A stretch of DNA of 64,000 nucleotides, taken from an uncultured Roseobacter sp. (GTDB lineage Bacteria; Pseudomonadota; Alphaproteobacteria; Rhodobacterales; Rhodobacteraceae). Positions 61,054-64,000 of this stretch are shown here, piece after piece. The stretch's first letter is position 1. The number at the start of each line of letters is the position of its first letter. The notes under the pieces are model-generated. The model searched no databases, was not told the DNA's origin, and worked only from the letters and a program-made list of their open reading frames with translations. A program made the position numbers and the translations under genes. The stretch lies in assembly GCF_947491795.1 (NCBI RefSeq), contig NZ_CANLKW010000002.1, positions 608,001 through 672,000 of the forward strand, read 5' to 3'.

Positions 61054-61805
61054 CAGAGTTTCTCCAGCGTTTTGTCGAGCCATCCGAGGAAGCCTTTGGG
61101 CTCCTGGGCGACAGGTTCCAGGAAGGGGGCCAGAACGTCAAACTCGGGCATAGCGTCTTTGGGTCGTGGGGGCAGGTATTTGTTCACCGGCTTTGTGCCC
61201 TGTTCGGGCATCAGGTCCATGCCGCCGCGCTCTGCGACAAGCTGGCTGACGTCACTGTCCGGATCGCCCAGATCGCCAAAGTGACGCGCACCGGCGGGGC
61301 AGGTGCGCACACAGGCGGGCTGGCGGTCTTCTTCGGGCAGGTTCTCGTTATAGATCCGGTCGACGCAGAGGGTGCATTTCTTCATGACATCCTCGGCCTG
61401 GTCGAGTTCGCGCGCGCCGTAAGGACAGGCCCAGGCGCAGAGACCACAGCCGATACAGTCGCTCTCGTTCACCAGTACGATGCCGTCTTCGACCCGTTTG
61501 TAGCTGGCCCCTGTGGGGCAGACGGTCACGCAGGGCGCGTCCTCGCAGTGCAGGCAGGACTTGGGAAAGTGGATGAGCTGGGCGGCGGCGTCCGGGGCTT
61601 GGGGCTGGACCTCGAAGGAGTGTACGCGGTTGAGGAAAGTGCCGGAGTTATCCGCGCCGTAGGCGTTCTGATCGGAGAGTGGCGCGCCGTAGTTTTCGGT
61701 GTTCCAGCCTTTGCAGGAGATCACGCAGGCGTGGCATCCGACGCAGGTGTCGAGGTCGATCACGAGGCCCAGTTTCTTGTCGGTCTGTGCTGGCAGAGTG
61801 GTCAT
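61053..61805 (-). CDS. soeB: DmsB/SoeB-type four-cluster ferredoxin subunit
   Basis: A 250-residue electron-transfer subunit with four [4Fe-4S] motifs: CVGCHACVISCKGWNTE, CLHCEDAPCVTVCPTGA, CIGCGLCAWACPYGA, and CTLCVDRI...PACVRTCPAGA. The order and the ending KTLEKL match DmsB-type subunits. It wires the molybdopterin subunit to the membrane anchor. It lies 202 bases after the catalytic gene; that gap holds repeats. Subunit family is certain, enzyme identity (sulfite dehydrogenase) is likely. Confidence 0.8.
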   Translation of the reverse strand: MTTLPAQTDKKLGLVIDLDTCVGCHACVISCKGWNTENYGAPLSDQNAYGADNSGTFLNRVHSFEVQPQAPDAAAQLIHFPKSCLHCEDAPCVTVCPTGASYKRVEDGIVLVNESDCIGCGLCAWACPYGARELDQAEDVMKKCTLCVDRIYNENLPEEDRQPACVRTCPAGARHFGDLGDPDSDVSQLVAERGGMDLMPEQGTKPVNKYLPPRPKDAMPEFDVLAPFLEPVAQEPKGFLGWLDKTLEKL

Positions 61806-61835
61806 TTCGGGCCCTCTTTTCTGGCCGTCAGTGCG

Positions 61836-61876
61836 GCGTCGGTATCACGTCGGTTTAACGTCGGTATTACGTCGGT
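61836..61876. repeat. ACGTCGGT direct-repeat array, copy 2
   Basis: Units GCGTCGGT (61836-61843), ACGTCGGT (61847-61854), ACGTCGGT (61858-61865) and ACGTCGGT (61869-61876), spacers ATC, TTA and ATT, exact 11-base period. The last spacer, last unit and right flank (GCGC then a GCG-rich run) agree with the array at 29269-29307. Confidence 0.9.
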
Positions 61877-61942
61877 GCGCGGCGCGCGGTGGTGCAGGGC
61901 CCTGTTAGGGGAATTTTCCCCGGGCGCTGCCGTCGCAGATGT

Positions 61943-61988
61943 TTCCCGAACCCGGGGCGCTGCCCCGGACCCCGGAGTATTTCGGGAA
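61943..61988. repeat. Nested inverted repeat (cruciform-like)
   Basis: Outer arms TTCCCGAA (61943-61950) and TTCGGGAA (61981-61988) are perfect. Inside them CCGGGGC (61952-61958) and GCCCCGG (61962-61968) form a tight hairpin with a GCT loop, followed by ACCCCGGAG. It starts 20 bases beyond the soeA stop. Confidence 0.75.
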
Positions 61989-62007
61989 GGGTGAAAGGCG
62001 GAGTGTG

Positions 62008-64000
62008 TCATTTGCCCACCTTCCATTTCAGGTCTTTGGGACCTTTGCCGACGGGGGATTTAATGGCGTCAAAGCCGGGTTTGGATTCGTCGGGGGCAGG
62101 GGCTTTTTCGATCCGCACCTTGAGGTCGAACCAGGCGGCCTGGCCGGTGATCGGGTCGGAGTTGGCCCAGCGCAGCCCGTCGCCTTTGGGCGGCAGCAAC
62201 TCATGGATCAGGTGATTGAGCAGAAAGCCGCGGGTGGCTTCGGGCGCATTTTCCTCGAGCGCCCAGGCACCTTTGCGTTTGCCGATGGCGTTCCAGGTCC
62301 AGACGGTGTTTTTGTTGAGGGCGGCCATTTCCAGCACCGGCACGGTGATCTCGCCGTGGGGTGAGGTGACCTTTGCCCAGTCGCCGTCTGCGAGGCCGTT
62401 TTCGCGCATCAGCTTTGTGGGCAGATAGAGCGGGTTGTGACCGTGCAACTGCCTCAGCCAGGCGTTTTGTGACCCCCAGGAGTGATACATCGCCATCGGG
62501 CGCTGGGTGAGGGCTGTGACGGGGAAGTCGGCGACCTGGTTTTCCTCCTCGGAAGAGTACCAGATCGGCAGGGGGGACATTTTCTCTTTGATGCGGGTGC
62601 GCAGATGTTCTGGAGGCTGACGATCGCCGTGGCCTTCGGCGGCCAGCTGGAATTTGCGCATCGGCTCGGAATAGAGCGAAAAGAGATAGGGTTGCGGGCT
62701 GTCGTAAAGCCCCATGCCCACGGCCCAGTCCTGGTAGGCGGCATTCCAGGGTTTGTAGTAGTTGGCCCCTGCCGGGATATGTTCGACAAAGAAGCCGCCG
62801 TTTTCGATGTAGCGGTCGAGCTGGTTGGGGTTCACCGCACCCCGGCCGGCCTGATCACCGTTTTCGCCCCGGAAGCCCGCCAGCGGGCCAATGCCCGGCT
62901 TGCGTTCGTGGTTGACGATATAGTCGCCGTAATCGGCGTATTTCTGGCTGCCGTCTTCGTTGGTGAAGCCGGGAAGTTTCAGCATCGCGCCCAGCTCGCA
63001 GAGCATGGACTGGAACCCTTTGACATCTCGGTCAGGTTCGATCACCGGCCAGCGGATCGCATCAGCGGCGGCATCGGCCTCGCAGATCGGACGATCCAGC
63101 AGGGAGATACAGTCGTGGCGTTCCAGGTAGGTGGTGTCGGGCAGCACGAGATCGGAATAGGCGACCATTTCGGAGCTGTAGGCATCCGAGTAGATCAGTT
63201 TCGGGATAACATATTCGCCGTTCTCGTCCTTGTCCGTCAGCATGTCGATCACGCCGCGGGTGTTCATGGACGAGTTCCAGGACATGTTGGCCATATACAT
63301 GAACAGCACGTCGATCTTGTAAGGATCGCCTGCGTAGGCGTTCGAGATCACCATATGCATCAGCCCGTGGCTGGACATGGGGTTTTCCCAGGTAAAGGCC
63401 TTGTCGATACGCGCAGGCGAGCCGTCGTCTTTCAGGGCCAGATCCTCGGGGCCGTGCACAAAGCCCAGGTGCGGGCCGTCGAGAGGTGTGTCGGGTGTCA
63501 CCTTGCAGTGCGGTTTCGGGTGCGCCGTGGCCGGTTTGGGGTAGGGCGGTTTAAAGCGGAAGCCGCCGGGCACCTCGACGGTGCCGAGGATGATCTGCAG
63601 CGTGTGCAGCGCACGGCAGGTCTGGAACCCGTTGGCGTGGGCCGAGATGCCGCGCATGGAGTGGAAAGAGACCGGGCGGCCGATCATTTTGTCGTGCTTT
63701 TCGCCGCGAAAGTCTGTCCAGGCGTGGTCCAGCTCAAAGCTTTCCTCGAAGGCGACGCGGGCCAGTTCGGCGGCGATGGCGCGGATGCGGTCGGCGGGGA
63801 TGCCGCAGCGGTCGGCCACGTTTTCCGGCGCGTACTGGTCATCGAGATACATATCCGCCATCTGGTGGAACACGGGGCGGTGCGTCTGGCCGTCTTTTTC
63901 GTATGTGGCGGCAAGGTCGGGTTTTACACCCGGCTGGTCAAAGGGCGTGAGCTTGCCGGTGGCGCGGTCGATCACCAGCTCTTTGCCATTCCCGTCACGC
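62008..64000 (-). CDS. soeA: Molybdopterin oxidoreductase catalytic subunit, SoeA-type, C-terminal part
   Basis: The frame runs off the right edge; 664 codons are present here. It is a large CISM-family (DMSO reductase family) molybdenum subunit: HDKMIGRPVSFHSMRGISAHANGFQTCRALHTLQIILGTVEVPGG, MYMANMSWNSSMNTRGV, YSDLVLPDTTYLERHDC, and the C-terminal cofactor-binding barrel with ANSDPITGQAAWFDLKVRIEKA. The N-terminal [4Fe-4S] site and any Tat signal are outside the window, which prevents the decisive test between cytoplasmic SoeA and periplasmic DmsA. Downstream genes encode the matching B and C subunits. Sulfite to sulfate oxidation coupled to quinone is the likely reaction. Confidence 0.72.
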   Translation of the reverse strand, partial: RDGNGKELVIDRATGKLTPFDQPGVKPDLAATYEKDGQTHRPVFHQMADMYLDDQYAPENVADRCGIPADRIRAIAAELARVAFEESFELDHAWTDFRGEKHDKMIGRPVSFHSMRGISAHANGFQTCRALHTLQIILGTVEVPGGFRFKPPYPKPATAHPKPHCKVTPDTPLDGPHLGFVHGPEDLALKDDGSPARIDKAFTWENPMSSHGLMHMVISNAYAGDPYKIDVLFMYMANMSWNSSMNTRGVIDMLTDKDENGEYVIPKLIYSDAYSSEMVAYSDLVLPDTTYLERHDCISLLDRPICEADAAADAIRWPVIEPDRDVKGFQSMLCELGAMLKLPGFTNEDGSQKYADYGDYIVNHERKPGIGPLAGFRGENGDQAGRGAVNPNQLDRYIENGGFFVEHIPAGANYYKPWNAAYQDWAVGMGLYDSPQPYLFSLYSEPMRKFQLAAEGHGDRQPPEHLRTRIKEKMSPLPIWYSSEEENQVADFPVTALTQRPMAMYHSWGSQNAWLRQLHGHNPLYLPTKLMRENGLADGDWAKVTSPHGEITVPVLEMAALNKNTVWTWNAIGKRKGAWALEENAPEATRGFLLNHLIHELLPPKGDGLRWANSDPITGQAAWFDLKVRIEKAPAPDESKPGFDAIKSPVGKGPKDLKWKVGK

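Larger units (their letters stand above)
61806..62007. other. soeA-soeB intercistronic region with stacked repeats
   Basis: This 202-base gap inside the operon carries the second ACGTCGGT array (61836-61876) and a nested inverted repeat (61943-61988), plus GGGGAA-TT-TTCCCC at about 61908-61921. Most gene pairs in the window are separated by under 60 bases, so the insertion of repeats into this operon stands out. Confidence 0.7.

Overview
The window reads as chromosomal DNA of a Roseobacter-group alphaproteobacterium (Rhodobacteraceae). The basis is high G+C with very compact gene packing (many 1-8 base start/stop overlaps), alphaproteobacterial families (DUF1523, Hint-domain protein, RppH, FemAB-like COG3146, glnK-amtB), a tripartite tricarboxylate transporter (TTT), and a DMSO-reductase-family trio of the SoeABC type. 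I see no tRNA, rRNA, insertion sequence, integrase or CRISPR array. The first gene is cut by the left edge (glycolate oxidase GlcF, 3' part). The last is cut by the right edge (molybdopterin catalytic subunit, C-terminal part).

Layout. 0-3 kb: glcF end, two tandem secreted trypsin-like proteases, then a small heat shock gene with a sigma-32-like promoter and a possible RNA thermometer. 3-6.3 kb: a divergent TetR/NAD(P)-binding protein pair with three copies of one operator, then a TetR-DUF2145-small secreted protein operon with its own operator pair. 6.4-12.6 kb: gabD, a kynurenine-formamidase-like hydrolase, creatinase, the ohr/ohrR peroxide pair, a two-gene membrane unit (small protein + DUF1523) and a HIT protein. 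12.8-19 kb: HD hydrolase, smpB, sulfurtransferase sseA, aromatic aminotransferase, amtB-glnK. 19-29 kb: bifunctional PBP1, mlaA-mlaC, a five-gene operon (ridA, gdpD, COG3146, phhB, mscS), peroxiredoxin, FAD reductase and rsmD.

29-31.5 kb is the most accessory-looking part: an array of ACGTCGGT repeats, an orphan EndoU-type nuclease toxin whose N-terminus resembles cargo of extracellular contractile injection systems, a 364-base gap with no gene I can recognise, and a universal stress protein. 31.6-37.3 kb: tctCBA transporter facing a CoA-ligase/ketopantoate-reductase-like operon. 37.4-42 kb: map, sfsA, and a four-gene overlapping operon ending in an OmpA-family protein. 42-55 kb: LysR regulator, fadH, GNAT-rppH, nth-adenosine kinase-GNAT, Hint protein, Ada-like repair protein, OmpA-like lipoprotein, FMN reductase, VOC protein, MaoC-type dehydratase. 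53.3-58 kb: the two halves of MnmC as separate divergent genes (FAD oxidoreductase and mnmD), a DMT exporter and a soluble lytic transglycosylase. 58-64 kb: dapA, M20 amidohydrolase and the soeCBA-like operon, whose A-B gap carries a second ACGTCGGT array plus a nested inverted repeat.

Themes: one-carbon, nitrogen and sulfur scavenging (glycolate, creatine, ammonium, sulfite), cell-envelope upkeep (PBP1, Slt, Mla, OmpA proteins, DapA), oxidative and heat stress (Ohr, peroxiredoxin, sHSP, Usp), and RNA/DNA maintenance (RsmD, SmpB, RppH, MnmD/C, Nth, Ada-like). Function names rest on motif recognition by eye; no database search was possible.
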